From: Deinococcus metallilatus
GTDB lineage: Bacteria > Deinococcota > Deinococci > Deinococcales > Deinococcaceae
Direction of reading: 5' to 3'
DNA length: 64,000 nucleotides
Assembly (NCBI RefSeq): GCF_004758605.1
Contig: NZ_CP038512.1
Coordinates: 1,373,501 to 1,437,500, forward strand
The notes below the pieces were generated by a model, which made no database searches, was not told where the DNA came from, and saw nothing but the letters and a program-made list of their open reading frames with translations. This document shows, one piece after another, positions 47,980-61,166 of this stretch. The position numbers and the translations under genes are program-made. Within the stretch, counting starts at the first letter, position 1, and each line of letters begins with the position of its first letter.

Positions 47980-48441
47980 TCACCGTGGAGCCTCCTCCTC
48001 CCCCAGATCAATCAGCGTCAGCCCGAACTCCTGGTTGAACTTGCGGCGCAGGTGGGTGGGCTGCTCGGTCAGCGTGACCTCCAGCGTGGGCTTGACGTGC
48101 CCGCGCAGCAGGTGGCCGCCCATCGCCGTGCCGTCGCGCTTGCCGATCACCAGATGGGCGTGGACCTGGGGCGTGCCGTCCTCCTTCAGCGCCACGTTGC
48201 CCAGCAGGCTCAGCACCTCGACCTGCTCGTTCACCTCGGTAGGAACGTATTCCTGCGCGTCCACGTCATAGAAGCCGAACTTCACGTCGCTCAGCGCGCC
48301 GATGGCCGTGAAGGCGGCGGCATCGAGGTTCTGCTCGCGCGCAAAGGCTTGGAGGCCCTGCGCCACCTCATCCCCGGCGGCAAAGACGAGCACGAAGGTC
48401 CGTTCGCCTGTGGGGCTGGTCTGGAGGAGTCGGCTGTGCAT
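47980..48441 (-). CDS. PPC/DUF296 domain protein
   Basis: The 153-residue product is a single plants-and-prokaryotes-conserved (PPC, DUF296) domain: RTFVLVFAAGDEVAQGLQAF, AAFTAIGALSDVKFGFYDV, EVLSLLGNVALKEDGTPQVH, AHLVIGKRDGTAMGGHLLRG, VKPTLEVTLTEQPTHLRRKF. The three conserved histidines (VHAH, GGH) form a metal site in trimeric homologues. In plants the domain accompanies AT-hooks; bacterial single-domain versions are of unknown function. TACGCT (complement of 48447-48452) lies 5 nt before the ATG. Confidence 0.9.
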   Translation of the reverse strand: MHSRLLQTSPTGERTFVLVFAAGDEVAQGLQAFAREQNLDAAAFTAIGALSDVKFGFYDVDAQEYVPTEVNEQVEVLSLLGNVALKEDGTPQVHAHLVIGKRDGTAMGGHLLRGHVKPTLEVTLTEQPTHLRRKFNQEFGLTLIDLGEEEAPR

Positions 48442-48453
48442 GGTCCAGCGTAA

Positions 48454-50396
<1,943 letters not shown>

Positions 50397-50489
50397 GAAG
50401 CTCAGGATTTACGCGAAGTTCGCGCGGGAAGAGTGGGGGAGTTGAGGGAAAGGTGGCTCTGGGAGCCAGGCACGTTCACCCCCTCTCCT

Positions 50490-50745
50490 GCGAAGCTGTA
50501 CCAGTCCCAGCCTCCCGCCTCAAGACGCTTGATGTGCAATGAAGAGCAGGGGCGGTGGGAATGCAGCAGTGGTTTTCTCGTCTGGCATGAGGGCGAGCTT
50601 CGCCCGCCACCCCCCTCCCCAGCCCTCTGCAAGCAGCTCTACGAGTCCCCCGCAAGGGGGGAGGGATCAAAAAGCTCATCCCAGACAGCAAGTTTCTATT
50701 GCACATCGAGCGTTCAAGGGGGAGGAGCAAAAATGCCCTCCCACA
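50490..50745. repeat. ~255-bp palindromic element (CTGC/GCAG core family)
   Basis: Outer arms pair CCTCCCGCCTCAAG and CGCTTGATGTGCAAT (50526-50540) with ATTGCACATCGAGCG (50698-50712) and the following TTCAAGGGGGAGG. Inner arms pair TCTGGCATGAG (50581 region) with CTCATCCCAGA (50676 region). A core copy lies inside (CTCTGCAAGCAGCT then CTACGAGTCC, about 50625-50648), and another at the left end (GCGAAGCTGTACCAGTCCC). This MITE-like build has no transposase and no visible target-site duplication. Confidence 0.65.
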
Positions 50746-50822
50746 TACAGCTCTTGCCTTCGCCGGGATTTCCGCTCCCCCTGGAGCCTGGAAGTCCCGG
50801 TTTCCCTATCAGCCATAAATAT

Positions 50823-50865
50823 TAGCCGGGTAATATTGACAGCTTTATTTTACCCGGGTAGTATT
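50823..50865 (+). promoter_or_regulatory. Promoter of the DUF2239 gene with two operator-like repeats
   Basis: TTGACA (50836-50841), 17 bp, TAGTAT (50859-50864), and the ATG 6 nt later: the best sigma70-type promoter in the window. Two copies of a sequence, CCGGGTAATATT (50826-50837) and CCGGGTAGTATT (50854-50865), start 28 bp apart. Each sits in a TASCCGGGTA palindrome (50823-50832 and 50851-50860). One abuts the -35 and the other overlaps the -10. Confidence 0.8.
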
Positions 50866-50870
50866 TCGGC

Positions 50871-51464
50871 ATGGATGAGCCAACCACCTACACTGCCTTT
50901 CACGGTCACCGATGGCTTGCCAACGGCGAACTGCGTCCCCTGCTGACGCAGGTCAAGGCGCAACTGGACGAGCTTGACCCCCACCTCCCCCTCCTGATCT
51001 TCGAGGACCGCGGCGGCAGGCAGGTGGACTTCAATCTGCGAGGCACGCTGGAGGAGGTGCTGGAACGGGAAGCACCGCTGCCGAGGCGGGCCGGGCCGGG
51101 CCGTCCCAAACTGGGCATCGTGTCGCGGGAAGTCTCGCTGCTGCCCCGCCACTGGACCTGGCTGGAGGAACAGCCGGGGGGTGCCTCGGCCACCCTGCGC
51201 CGATTGATCGACGAGGCACGCAAACAGAACCCGGAGCAGGAGCGCGTGCGGCAGGCCCAGACCGCCGCCGACCGCTTTCTGGGTGTGATGGCGGGTGACC
51301 TCCCCGGTTTCGAGGAGGCGTCCCGCGCCCTGTACGCCCGCGACCTCACCCGGTTCGAGAAGCACAGCCAGGCCTGGCCCGAAGAGATTCGCGCGCACGC
51401 TCTGGCTCTGGCCGCCCCCGTCTTTCAGGCCAGCCGCAGTCAGGAGGGAACCGACCCCGCCTGA
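50871..51464 (+). CDS. DUF2239 protein, possible ribbon-helix-helix DNA-binding protein
   Basis: The 197-residue product matches DUF2239: YTAFHGHRWLANGELRPLLT, LLIFEDRGGRQVDFNLRGTL, VLEREAPLPRRAGPGRPKLG. Residues 83-118 (IVSREVSLLPRHWTWLEEQP, GGASATLRRLIDEARKQN) read like a beta-strand followed by two helices, as in ribbon-helix-helix regulators. They are preceded by an AT-hook-like GRPKLG. The C-terminal 70 residues are helical. DUF2239 has no established function to my knowledge. The paired palindromes in its own promoter suggest autoregulation. The start is leaderless. Confidence 0.82.
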   Translation: MDEPTTYTAFHGHRWLANGELRPLLTQVKAQLDELDPHLPLLIFEDRGGRQVDFNLRGTLEEVLEREAPLPRRAGPGRPKLGIVSREVSLLPRHWTWLEEQPGGASATLRRLIDEARKQNPEQERVRQAQTAADRFLGVMAGDLPGFEEASRALYARDLTRFEKHSQAWPEEIRAHALALAAPVFQASRSQEGTDPA

Positions 51465-51552
51465 AGCCTGCCCGCTGAACTGAACCAGGAACCCGGCGAC
51501 GCTTCCCCGCGCCGCTGACGCTGCTCCACACCCCTGACCCCCTGCTTCGGCA

Positions 51553-51570
51553 TACCGTCCACGCTGACGG
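51553..51570. repeat. Inverted repeat upstream of the MFS gene
   Basis: ACCGTC and GACGGT separated by 6 bp, 35 bp before the MFS start. It may be an operator; the sequence is short, so chance is possible. Confidence 0.35.
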
Positions 51571-51604
51571 TGTGATGGGAGGCCATTGCTTTCTGGAGAT
51601 TCCC

Positions 51605-52858
51605 ATGCCCAGGTCCCGCCCGCGCCCCGCTCCCGCATTCCTCTTTCTCTTCGTCACGCTCGTCATCGACATGCTGGGGATGGGCCTGCTGATTCCCGTC
51701 CTGCCGGAACTGGTGGCGCAACTCGTCCATGACCGGGGCGAGACGGCACAGGTGTACGGTCTACTGATCAGCCTCTACGCGCTGATGCAACTGCTGTTCT
51801 CGCCGGTTCTCGGTGCCCTCAGTGACGCTTACGGGCGCCGCCCGGTGCTGCTCCTCTCGGCGCTGGGGACCGCGCTGGCGACCCTGCTGATGGGCCTGAC
51901 GCCCGCGCCGCCCGGGTTGCTGCTGGCCCGTGCGCTGGCCGGGATGACCAGCGCCAGCGTGTCCACTGCCAACGCCTACGTCGCCGACATCAGCACCGCC
52001 GGGAACCGCGCGAAGAACTTCGGCATGGTGGGCGCGGCCTTCGGGCTGGGCCTGATCGCGGGACCGGCCCTCGGCGGTCTGCTGGGCCAGGTGGACCTGC
52101 GGCTGCCCTTCTTCTTCGCGGCGGGCCTGGCCTTCCTGAACTTCCTGTACGGCCTGCTGGTGCTGCCCGAGTCCCTGCTGCCCACCCGGCGCCGCCCCTT
52201 CGGGCTGGCCCACCTCAACCCCCTGTGCGGTCTGGGGATGCTGTGCTGCTTCCCTGGTGTCCCGGGGCTGGCGGTGACCCTGATGCTGGCCGGGCTGGCC
52301 GTGCAGTTCAGCACGAGTACCTGGGTGCTGTACACCACCGCCCGCTTCGGCTGGGCACCCGGCGCGAACGGCGCCTCGCTGGCCGTGAGTGGCTTTCTGA
52401 TGGTCCTGGTGCAGATGCTGCTGCTCGGGCGGGTCATCCGGAGGCTGGGGGAACGCCGCACGGTCGTCCTTTCCCTGCTGCTGGGCGCCCTGAGTTACGT
52501 GCTGTACGGTCTGTCCTCGGACGGCTGGATGCTGTACGCCACCATGCTGATCGGCGTGATGCTCGGGCTGGGCGGCCCCGCCCTCCAGGCCATGCTCGCC
52601 GCCAGAGTGCCCGCCGACGCGCAGGGCCGCGTCCAGGGGGCGCTCGCCAGCCTGAACAGTCTCGGTGCCATCGTCGGGCCGCTCGTCTCCACGGCGCTCT
52701 TTGCCCGGTTCACCGGACCAGCGGCGCCGGTGCCGCTTCCCGGCATCGCCTTTTTCGCCGGGAGTGCCGTGCTGTTGCTTGGCCTGGTCGTCTTCAGGCG
52801 GAGCGCGCGCCCCCCGCAGGGCTTCGCCACTCCCTCTGCCACAGGAGAACCCTCATGA
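51605..52858 (+). CDS. MFS drug-efflux transporter (TetA-like)
   Basis: The 417-residue product has twelve TM segments. VTLVIDMLGMGLLIPVLPEL fits TM1 of TetA-type transporters with their charged Asp, FSPVLGALSDAYGRRPVLLL is the motif A loop, and VADISTAGNRAKNFGMVGAA with GLGLIAGPALGGLLGQ is motif C typical of antiporters. RRLGERRTVVLSLLLGALSY is the motif A copy in the second half. Probable proton-coupled drug efflux; substrate unknown. GGAG precedes the ATG at 51605. Confidence 0.9.
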   Translation: MPRSRPRPAPAFLFLFVTLVIDMLGMGLLIPVLPELVAQLVHDRGETAQVYGLLISLYALMQLLFSPVLGALSDAYGRRPVLLLSALGTALATLLMGLTPAPPGLLLARALAGMTSASVSTANAYVADISTAGNRAKNFGMVGAAFGLGLIAGPALGGLLGQVDLRLPFFFAAGLAFLNFLYGLLVLPESLLPTRRRPFGLAHLNPLCGLGMLCCFPGVPGLAVTLMLAGLAVQFSTSTWVLYTTARFGWAPGANGASLAVSGFLMVLVQMLLLGRVIRRLGERRTVVLSLLLGALSYVLYGLSSDGWMLYATMLIGVMLGLGGPALQAMLAARVPADAQGRVQGALASLNSLGAIVGPLVSTALFARFTGPAAPVPLPGIAFFAGSAVLLLGLVVFRRSARPPQGFATPSATGEPS

Positions 52859-53184
52859 CCTCCGCTTCCCGCCCCTACAAGGGCTTCACGCCGCGCCTCG
52901 GCGTCTACCGCGTCCTCCACCACCGCACGGGAAAAATGCTGATCGGCCACAGCGCGCACCTGACCGGCACCCTGAACCGCATCCGGTTTCAACTGGACCT
53001 GGGCAACCACCCTAACTGGTCGCTCCAGCAGGACTGGAACCGGGACGGCGCGGACGGCTTTACCTTCGAGGTGCTGGACGAACTCACGCCGCTGGAACCT
53101 CGGGCGGACCCCACGGATGACCTTCAGGAACTGCTCGCCCTCTGGCGCGAGAACCTGCGGCTCCGGCCCGGGGACGAGTACTGA
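52855..53184 (+). CDS. GIY-YIG-like small protein
   Basis: The 109-residue product overlaps the transporter by ATGA. LGVYRVLHHRTGKMLIGHSA takes the place of the GIY...YIG strand pair (GVY and LIG), followed by NRIRFQLDLGNHPNWSLQQD, and FEVLDELTPLEPRADPTDDL fits the later strand and helix of the fold. The catalytic Tyr/Arg/Glu set is not clearly complete, so it may lack nuclease activity. Confidence 0.7.
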   Translation: MTSASRPYKGFTPRLGVYRVLHHRTGKMLIGHSAHLTGTLNRIRFQLDLGNHPNWSLQQDWNRDGADGFTFEVLDELTPLEPRADPTDDLQELLALWRENLRLRPGDEY

Positions 53185-53227
53185 GCGGGGAATGGGGGGT
53201 GCCTGGGGGCCAGTGCTCCCCTCCCTT

Positions 53228-53932
53228 TCAGGAACCCTTCCGCCCCCCCGCGCTGAACAGCCGGTTGACGCGCCGGGCCAGCGCCAGCCGGAAGGGGGAG
53301 GGCGGCTCTTGCAGGGCGCGCTCGGCCCGCTGGACCGCGCGGGTCATGGCCGCCCGGGGAGCACTCAGCACGGGGCCATGTCCCAGGGCCAGGGCTGCCA
53401 GGGGCAGGTCCAGCAGGCACCGCGCACTCTCCAGGGCCTGCGCGGGGTCGGAGGTCCCCAGGGTGGGCATCGGGAACAGGGGATGCAACTCGGTGACCAC
53501 CCGCAGGCCCAGCACGTTCACGAAGGTGTCCCCGGCATAGAGCGTGCCGTCCCGCTCGTCCAGAAAGGCCAGGTGTCCGGGCGCGTGCCCCGGCGTGGCG
53601 ACGGCGCGGAGGTGCCCCACCCGTTCCCCTTCCGAAAGCCAGCGTGTGGGCGCTGTCCGCACGTGGCTGTGGACCAGATTTCCCTCCTCGCCCTTCCCGA
53701 CCAGCACTTCCAGGTCGGGGAGGGCGGCTTTCAGATCGTCCAGGCTGCCCACATGGTCGCCGTGGGCGTGCGTGAGCAGCAGGCGCCGGATGGGCCTTCC
53801 CGCCGCGCGGGCCGCGTTCAGGATCACCGGGGCCATGCCGGGCAGACCCGCGTCGATCAGCGTGAAGCCGTCGTCCTCGGGCACGAGGTACACATTCACC
53901 AGCCCCAGGCGCGTCAGGGCGAGGCCGTTCAT
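53228..53932 (-). CDS. Metallo-beta-lactamase-fold hydrolase
   Basis: The 234-residue product carries RLLLTHAHGDHVGSLDDLKA (HxHxDH), VATPGHAPGHLAFLDERDGT, LYAGDTFVN and ALGHGPVLS, giving the full glyoxalase-II-like metal set. FTLIDAGLPGMAPVIL precedes it. Generic MBL hydrolase. The ATG overlaps the DUF2568 stop, with AGGAGG upstream, so it is translated from the same mRNA. Confidence 0.88.
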   Translation of the reverse strand: MNGLALTRLGLVNVYLVPEDDGFTLIDAGLPGMAPVILNAARAAGRPIRRLLLTHAHGDHVGSLDDLKAALPDLEVLVGKGEEGNLVHSHVRTAPTRWLSEGERVGHLRAVATPGHAPGHLAFLDERDGTLYAGDTFVNVLGLRVVTELHPLFPMPTLGTSDPAQALESARCLLDLPLAALALGHGPVLSAPRAAMTRAVQRAERALQEPPSPFRLALARRVNRLFSAGGRKGS

Positions 53933-54336
53933 TGGAGCCTCCTGGCAGGCGCGACGAGGACGGTCAGCGCCGCCAGCCCGAGGAACACTCCGGCGGGCAC
54001 CAGTCCCCAGACCTGCCCCGCCGCCAGCCCCACCAGGCCGAACAACGTGAGTTTCAGGACGCGGTGAGCCGCGGTGGGCAGATGGACGCGGGCACGCGGC
54101 GCGAGCAGCGTTCCCCACACCAGGGCGAAGGCGAGCGGTGCGCCCAGCGCCGGAATCCACCTCCCCACCTGCCAGCCCCACCCCGCCAGCGCCGCCAGTG
54201 CCGCGAGTTCCAGCCCAAACGCGAGCAGGTCCAGCCAGTTGGTCCTCCAGGAAGAGTCCTGTGGCCCTTGCTCCACCCCCCAAATAGCCGGGGAGAGGGC
54301 GTCCGGTGGCGCAAAGTGAACATCGTTCTTCTTCAT
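53929..54336 (-). CDS. DUF2568/YrdB-like membrane protein
   Basis: The 135-residue product starts MKKNDVHFAPPDALSPAIWG and has four TM segments (LDLLAFGLELAALAALAGWG, ALGAPLAFALVWGTLLAPRA, VLKLTLFGLVGLAAGQVWGL, GVFLGLAALTVLVAPARRL). This is the DUF2568 (YrdB) pattern, function unknown. It is transcribed divergently from a TetR regulator and is the likely main target of it. The promoter and leaderless start are well defined. Confidence 0.85.
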   Translation of the reverse strand: MKKNDVHFAPPDALSPAIWGVEQGPQDSSWRTNWLDLLAFGLELAALAALAGWGWQVGRWIPALGAPLAFALVWGTLLAPRARVHLPTAAHRVLKLTLFGLVGLAAGQVWGLVPAGVFLGLAALTVLVAPARRLQ

Positions 54337-54389
54337 GGTGAACACCGTACACCTTCCGCTGCCCTCGGTCAAGACGTACCCTGTTCACC
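54337..54389. promoter_or_regulatory. Divergent promoters and candidate TetR operators
   Basis: Minus-strand promoter: TTGACC (54367-54372), 17 bp, TACGGT (54344-54349), ATG 7 nt later. Plus-strand -10: TACCCT (54377-54382), ATG 7 nt later. GGTGAACA-CC-GTAC at 54337-54350 is repeated in inverse orientation at 54376-54389. The left site is itself a near palindrome (GGTGAACACCGTACACC, 54337-54353) that covers the -10 of the DUF2568-MBL operon. Confidence 0.75.
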
Positions 54390-54956
54390 ATGCCTTACCC
54401 TGCCAAACTCAACCCGGAAACCATCCTGAACGCGGCCCAGTCGCTTCTCGAAGAGGGGGGGCCGGAGGCGCTCAACATGCGGAGCCTGGCCGAAGGGTTG
54501 TCCGTGCGTCCCAGCAGCCTCTACCGGCACTACCCTGGCCGGGAGGGCCTGCTGTGCGCCCTGGAGCAGCGGGCCATGCTGGCTTTAAGGCAGGCCCTCG
54601 AAGCGGCCAGCCAGGGCCTGCTGCCGCGCGAGGCGCTGGTCGCCGCGGCCCACGCCTATCTCCGGTACGCGCGCCTGCACCCCCACCTGTACGCCCTGCT
54701 GCTGACGCCCGCTTGTGGCGACCCCGCCCAGCAGGCCAGCGGCAAGCGGCTGTGGAATACGCTCCTCGCTCTGGTCGGGGCACTCAGCGGCCACCCCGAC
54801 GACACGGATCATGCGGTGGCCTTCTGGACCTTTTTGCATGGCTTCGCGGTGCTGGAACGCAGCGGCATGTTTGGGGAAAGTGGCCCGCGTGGTGGCCTCC
54901 AGGTCGGCCTGGACGCCCTGCTGGACCATATGGCGGAAGCGGGCCGCCCCGCCTGA
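54390..54956 (+). CDS. TetR/AcrR-family regulator
   Basis: The 188-residue product has an N-terminal helix-turn-helix (LNPETILNAAQSLLEEGGPE, ALNMRSLAEGLSVRPSSLYR, HYPGREGLLCALEQRAM) and an all-helical ligand domain of TetR_C type (AHAYLRYARLHPHLYALLLT, VAFWTFLHGFAVLERSGMFG). It is divergent from the DUF2568-MBL operon, with shared inverted sites between, so it probably represses that operon and itself. Ligand unknown. Its stop is 1 nt from the convergent tyrA stop. Confidence 0.92.
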   Translation: MPYPAKLNPETILNAAQSLLEEGGPEALNMRSLAEGLSVRPSSLYRHYPGREGLLCALEQRAMLALRQALEAASQGLLPREALVAAAHAYLRYARLHPHLYALLLTPACGDPAQQASGKRLWNTLLALVGALSGHPDDTDHAVAFWTFLHGFAVLERSGMFGESGPRGGLQVGLDALLDHMAEAGRPA

Positions 54957-54957
54957 C

Positions 54958-56070
<1,113 letters not shown>

Positions 56071-56077
56071 GGGGGCG

Positions 56078-56083
56078 AGGCTA
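56078..56083 (-). promoter_or_regulatory. -10 element of tyrA, leaderless
   Basis: TAGCCT, 7 nt before the ATG at 56070. Confidence 0.6.
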
Positions 56084-56130
56084 GCACGCGCTTTTCGATC
56101 TTCCTGAAGCCCTGTCCGGTCAGGCCCCGG

Positions 56131-56874
<744 letters not shown>

Positions 56875-56877
56875 CTC

Positions 56878-59159
<2,282 letters not shown>

Positions 59160-59165
59160 ACCTAC

Positions 59166-59171
59166 AGGATG
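59166..59171 (-). promoter_or_regulatory. -10 element of dxr-rseP, leaderless GTG
   Basis: CATCCT, 6 nt before the GTG at 59159. Confidence 0.5.
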
Positions 59172-59222
59172 GCGCACGGGCGCGGGGCTGTCTGTGGCCG
59201 GGGGTGAAGGAGGGCTTCCCCG

Positions 59223-60620
59223 TCAGTCCCGCACGTACACCGTGAGTTGCTTGAGACCGCCCCCGATGTAGCTCGCCGGGTTGAAGTCGTCCCAGGGGGC
59301 GAAGTCCACGTTCAGGCTGATGCTTTCCACATTGGCAGCGTCCAGGCCGAGTTTCAGGGGCCGGGTGCTGCCGTCGGGGAGGGTGGCGGTGGCCGTCAGG
59401 ACATACGCGCCCAGGGGAAGGTCGTTGAGGTTGGTGGAGTGGTAGGGCCAGCCTTCGCCCAGCACCGTCCGCCCGCCGCCATTGGGATTCGTGTAGGGAT
59501 AGCCGCCGGGCGGGGACAGCGGGGCCGCCTTGAAGGTGAACACCACCGGCTTGCCGGTCGTGCCGTCCACCAGCGGTCCCCGCGGCGTGAGGGTGACGGT
59601 GACGGTGGAGCCAGCCGGGGCCGCGCCGGGCGTGACCTCCGTATACTTCGCGTCGCAGTAGGCGCTGGCGGGCAGGCCGCAGTAACTGAAGTTCACGCTC
59701 GCGCCGTAGAAGCTGGTCGGGTCGCTGGCGCCGGGCGCGCTGTAGGCGGTGAGGCCGGTGAGTTTCCAGCGGAAATTGAGGTTGCCGCCCTCGGTCGAGT
59801 CCACCTCGGTTTTCGGGTTGCCGCTTTCGGGGTAGAGGATGAACGAATAGGTGCGTCCCCCGTACTGGGTGGTGTACGACGCCTTGGCGTGATAGCGCCC
59901 GTCGGGCACCCGCAGGGCATAGGTCCCGTCGGCCTTGGTCACCGTTTCGAAGCTGGTGCGCTGCCCCTGGGTGAAGGTGGTGCCGTCCAGGTACACGCGG
60001 GCATTCGCCAACGGGCGGCCCTGGGTGTCCAGCACGATGCCCGACACGTATCCGGGCTTGGGGGCGGGCGCCTTGGCGGCCTGGGCGGGCGGTCGGCTGG
60101 CCGGAGCGGGGGCGGGAGCAGGTGCGGGCGCTGGCCTGGGGGCCGGGGCAGGAGGTGCCGAGGTGGGCCGGGTCGGTGCCTGCGCCGTCTGCGTCAGCTT
60201 AAGGGTGCACCAGCCGAGAACGGCAGTACCCCCCGTCTCCACCCAGATGCCCGCGAGGGCCTGTCCGGCCTTGCTCAGCCGGAAGACCGCCGCGTACCCG
60301 TCCTGGTCGTCACTCTTGTCCAGCAGGTCGTACTGGAACCCTAGGGCGCCCAGGCCCGTGTTGAACTGCTGTTCCAGGCCGGGCCTGATCTTGGGCCACA
60401 CCACGTACTCGCTTTTCTGGCAGGTTCCCCCGGCGGCGGTCGCGGCGTCCCGCAGCGCCCCGGCGAAGTCCGCGACGGCCTGGCGGTCGGTCACGATCAC
60501 CGCGTCCGGCGTGAAGCTGGCGCCGACCAGGCTGCTTTTCGGCCCCGCCTGGGCGAGGCCGGAAGCACTCAGGGCAAGGAGGGCGGTCAGGGCGAGGTGG
60601 GCAGCGGGTGTGTTCATCAT
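59223..60620 (-). CDS. Secreted carboxypeptidase-regulatory-like (Cna-B-fold) protein
   Basis: The 465-residue product has a signal peptide ([20 protein letters not shown]), an N-terminal domain with disulfide-prone cysteines ([25 protein letters not shown]), and a Pro/Ala linker near residues 150-185. A carboxypeptidase-regulatory/Cna-B repeat follows ([40 protein letters not shown]), then further beta domains. Such proteins act as surface or scaffold proteins. An SD (AAGGAC) precedes ATG-ATG. It follows the zinc-ribbon gene by 20 nt in one operon. Confidence 0.82.
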   Translation of the reverse strand: MMNTPAAHLALTALLALSASGLAQAGPKSSLVGASFTPDAVIVTDRQAVADFAGALRDAATAAGGTCQKSEYVVWPKIRPGLEQQFNTGLGALGFQYDLLDKSDDQDGYAAVFRLSKAGQALAGIWVETGGTAVLGWCTLKLTQTAQAPTRPTSAPPAPAPRPAPAPAPAPAPASRPPAQAAKAPAPKPGYVSGIVLDTQGRPLANARVYLDGTTFTQGQRTSFETVTKADGTYALRVPDGRYHAKASYTTQYGGRTYSFILYPESGNPKTEVDSTEGGNLNFRWKLTGLTAYSAPGASDPTSFYGASVNFSYCGLPASAYCDAKYTEVTPGAAPAGSTVTVTLTPRGPLVDGTTGKPVVFTFKAAPLSPPGGYPYTNPNGGGRTVLGEGWPYHSTNLNDLPLGAYVLTATATLPDGSTRPLKLGLDAANVESISLNVDFAPWDDFNPASYIGGGLKQLTVYVRD

Positions 60621-60640
60621 GCGTCCTTTCGAGGGAGCGG

Positions 60641-60856
60641 CTAGAGGCCGGGCTGCGGGCGGGGGAGGGGTGCGGCGTAGGCCTGGCCGCACCGGGGGCA
60701 GAACTGCGAGTAGGGCGACCGGATGGGCTGGGCGCAGCCGGGGCAGGCGGTCAGGAGCCTGGTCCCGTCGTTCACGCAGAAGACTTCCTGCGTCTGGGCC
60801 GGGACCGCGCGGCCACAGCGCGGGCAGAGGTGGTAGGACACGGGGTTCCTGGGCAC
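60641..60856 (-). CDS. Small double zinc-ribbon protein
   Basis: The 71-residue product has two CxxC-based ribbons: [19 protein letters not shown] and [19 protein letters not shown]. The first ribbon has CPRC then a single C before VNDGTRLL; the second is complete. Double zinc ribbons (DZANK type) bind proteins or nucleic acids. The GTG at 60856 is chosen because AAGGAG lies just upstream. A longer frame from 61006 runs through repeat DNA and is rejected. Confidence 0.75.
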   Translation of the reverse strand: MPRNPVSYHLCPRCGRAVPAQTQEVFCVNDGTRLLTACPGCAQPIRSPYSQFCPRCGQAYAAPLPRPQPGL

Positions 60857-61166
60857 GCCGGACTCCTTCCTGGCCCCGAGCTTAGGGCTGGAAAGGTAAC
60901 GCGCCACTAACGCGAACGGGGGGTGTACGGTGGGGAGGTCGTTTTTCTCCCTCTTCCCTTGTGGGAGAGGGGTGGCAGCCTCAAAAAGGAGGGCAAGCCT
61001 TCCCACTGGCCTTGCAAACGCCCAGCCCGCTCACCCCCTCTGCTTCGCAGCTTTACAAGTCCCAGCCTCCCCCCTCAAGGGGGAGGAGTTTTTTGTCGTT
61101 CTCAACGTGTTTTCTCCAATGAGAGATCGGCGCGTTATCTAGAGATTGAAGGGGGCTTGTGCCGTT
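60857..61166. other. 310-bp intergenic region with a palindromic element
   Basis: Holds the upstream region of the zinc-ribbon operon and a palindromic element at about 60940-61096. No gene seen. Confidence 0.6.
60940..61096. repeat. ~157-bp palindromic element (CTGC/GCAG core family)
   Basis: Imperfect inverted ends (GTTTTTCTCCCTCTTCCCTT near 60940 and AAGGGGGAGGAGTTTTTT near 61078) enclose the core CTCTGCTTCGCAGCT-TTACAAGTCCC (61037-61062) and a CCTCCCCCCTCAAGGGGGAG hairpin. The core is nearly identical to those at 20162 and 21917. Confidence 0.65.

Larger units (their letters stand above)
50397..50870. other. 474-bp intergenic region rich in nested inverted repeats
   Basis: It holds a palindromic element (about 50490-50745) and, at its right end, the AT-rich promoter of the DUF2239 gene. 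No coding frame inside has a credible start or composition. Confidence 0.65.

Noticed and set aside
50490..50745. Insertion sequence remnant
   Set aside because: No transposase fragment in any frame and no clear target-site duplication. Kept only as a palindromic repeat.
60641..61006. 121-codon version of the zinc-ribbon protein
   Set aside because: The extra N-terminal 50 codons run through the palindromic element, while a GTG with a good SD at 60856 gives a compact zinc-ribbon protein.
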